This document shows, piece by piece, positions 63,872-64,000 of a DNA stretch of 64,000 nucleotides. Both the position numbers and the translations under genes were made by a program. Numbering within the stretch: position 1 is the first letter of the stretch; each line of letters starts with the position of its first letter. Below the pieces are notes generated by a model, which made no database searches, was not told where the DNA came from, and saw nothing but the letters and a program-made list of their open reading frames with translations. The stretch is from the NCBI GenBank assembly GCA_048262455.1, contig JBLXFD010000002.1, positions 176,036 to 240,035 of the forward strand, written 5' to 3'. Origin of the DNA: Psychromarinibacter sp048262455. GTDB lineage: Bacteria > Pseudomonadota > Alphaproteobacteria > Rhodobacterales > Rhodobacteraceae.

Positions 63872-64000
63872 TGTGAGAACGGCGGTGAGAAAGTCGGCCA
63901 CGGTAGCGGCGGGATGAGCCTGCTGCGGGCGGCGTAAAAGTCGGCCACCTTTGCCCTTTCTGGTGACAGGGAGGGCGGGAGGATTTTCACCGTGGACTTG
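63872..64000 (+). mobile_element. Left end of an IS21-like insertion sequence (partial)
   Basis: The sequence starts TGTGAGAACGG and carries two direct copies of AAAGTCGGCCAC (63890-63901, 63937-63948), like the multiple terminal repeats of IS21-family elements. GGGAGG then a GTG at 63992 could start istA, which lies outside the window. The assignment rests on these terminal features only. Confidence 0.5.

Noticed and set aside
59216..64000. A complete prophage
   Set aside because: Only integrase, polymerase-like and resolvase genes are visible; no capsid, tail, terminase or lysis genes occur in the window.

Overview
The window is about 59 kb of GC-rich core chromosome followed by a GC-poorer, recently acquired segment. 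Gene content points to an alphaproteobacterium of the Rhodobacteraceae/Roseobacteraceae. Supporting evidence is the membrane-anchored cytochrome c552 (CycM type), the aapJQMP amino-acid importer, an ATP12-type F1 assembly chaperone, the 4S-type SRP RNA, zinc-type adenylate kinase, and heme genes of the aerobic HemF type. No species is assigned.

Layout. 1-4.1 kb: end of a BatA/DUF4159/VWA-like membrane protein cluster, then the SRP RNA on the minus strand. 4.3-11.7 kb: mixed metabolic genes (gamma-butyrobetaine-dioxygenase-like enzyme, Tat-exported CpdB, NudC, PheA, CycM). 11.9-18.1 kb: a Yej-type peptide ABC importer with an extra small membrane gene. 18.5-28.5 kb: DD-carboxypeptidase, ClpS, an RsmC-like methyltransferase, hemF, a flavin-halogenase-like protein, divergent hemE/hemC, then secE. 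28.6-37.9 kb: nusG-rplK-rplA and, separately, rplO-secY-adk-rpsM-rpsK-rpoA-rplQ. The genes that normally lie between these two blocks are absent. 38-41.7 kb: rarA, crcB, an RluA-family synthase and the ATP12 chaperone. 41.9-46.4 kb: aapJQMP. 47-55.2 kb: argB cluster, ttcA, a degenerate-GGDEF/EAL protein, yidC-engB convergent with rpmH-rnpA-yidD. 55.5-59.1 kb: a TVP38-like protein, a MerA-like flavoprotein and a histidine kinase.

At 59139-59215 a tRNA-Arg(ACG) marks the edge of an integrated element. It carries a tyrosine integrase with a probable one-base frameshift near its N-terminus, a protein with family-A-polymerase-like motifs A, B and C, a 545-base structured non-coding stretch, and a serine resolvase. 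Beyond it lies a cupin gene whose 5' end appears cut by the terminus of an IS21-like element that runs off the window.

The most unusual signal is a family of long palindromic elements (called LPE here, about 145-160 bases) found eight times in intergenic DNA (18.2, 31.3, 34.3, 34.5, 37.9, 46.5, 46.6 and 46.8 kb). Copies differ strongly in stem sequence but keep the same pairing through compensatory changes. Wobble-compatible changes suggest a preferred transcribed strand. Two further small repeat families occur between genes. All calls come from reading the sequence; no database search was run.
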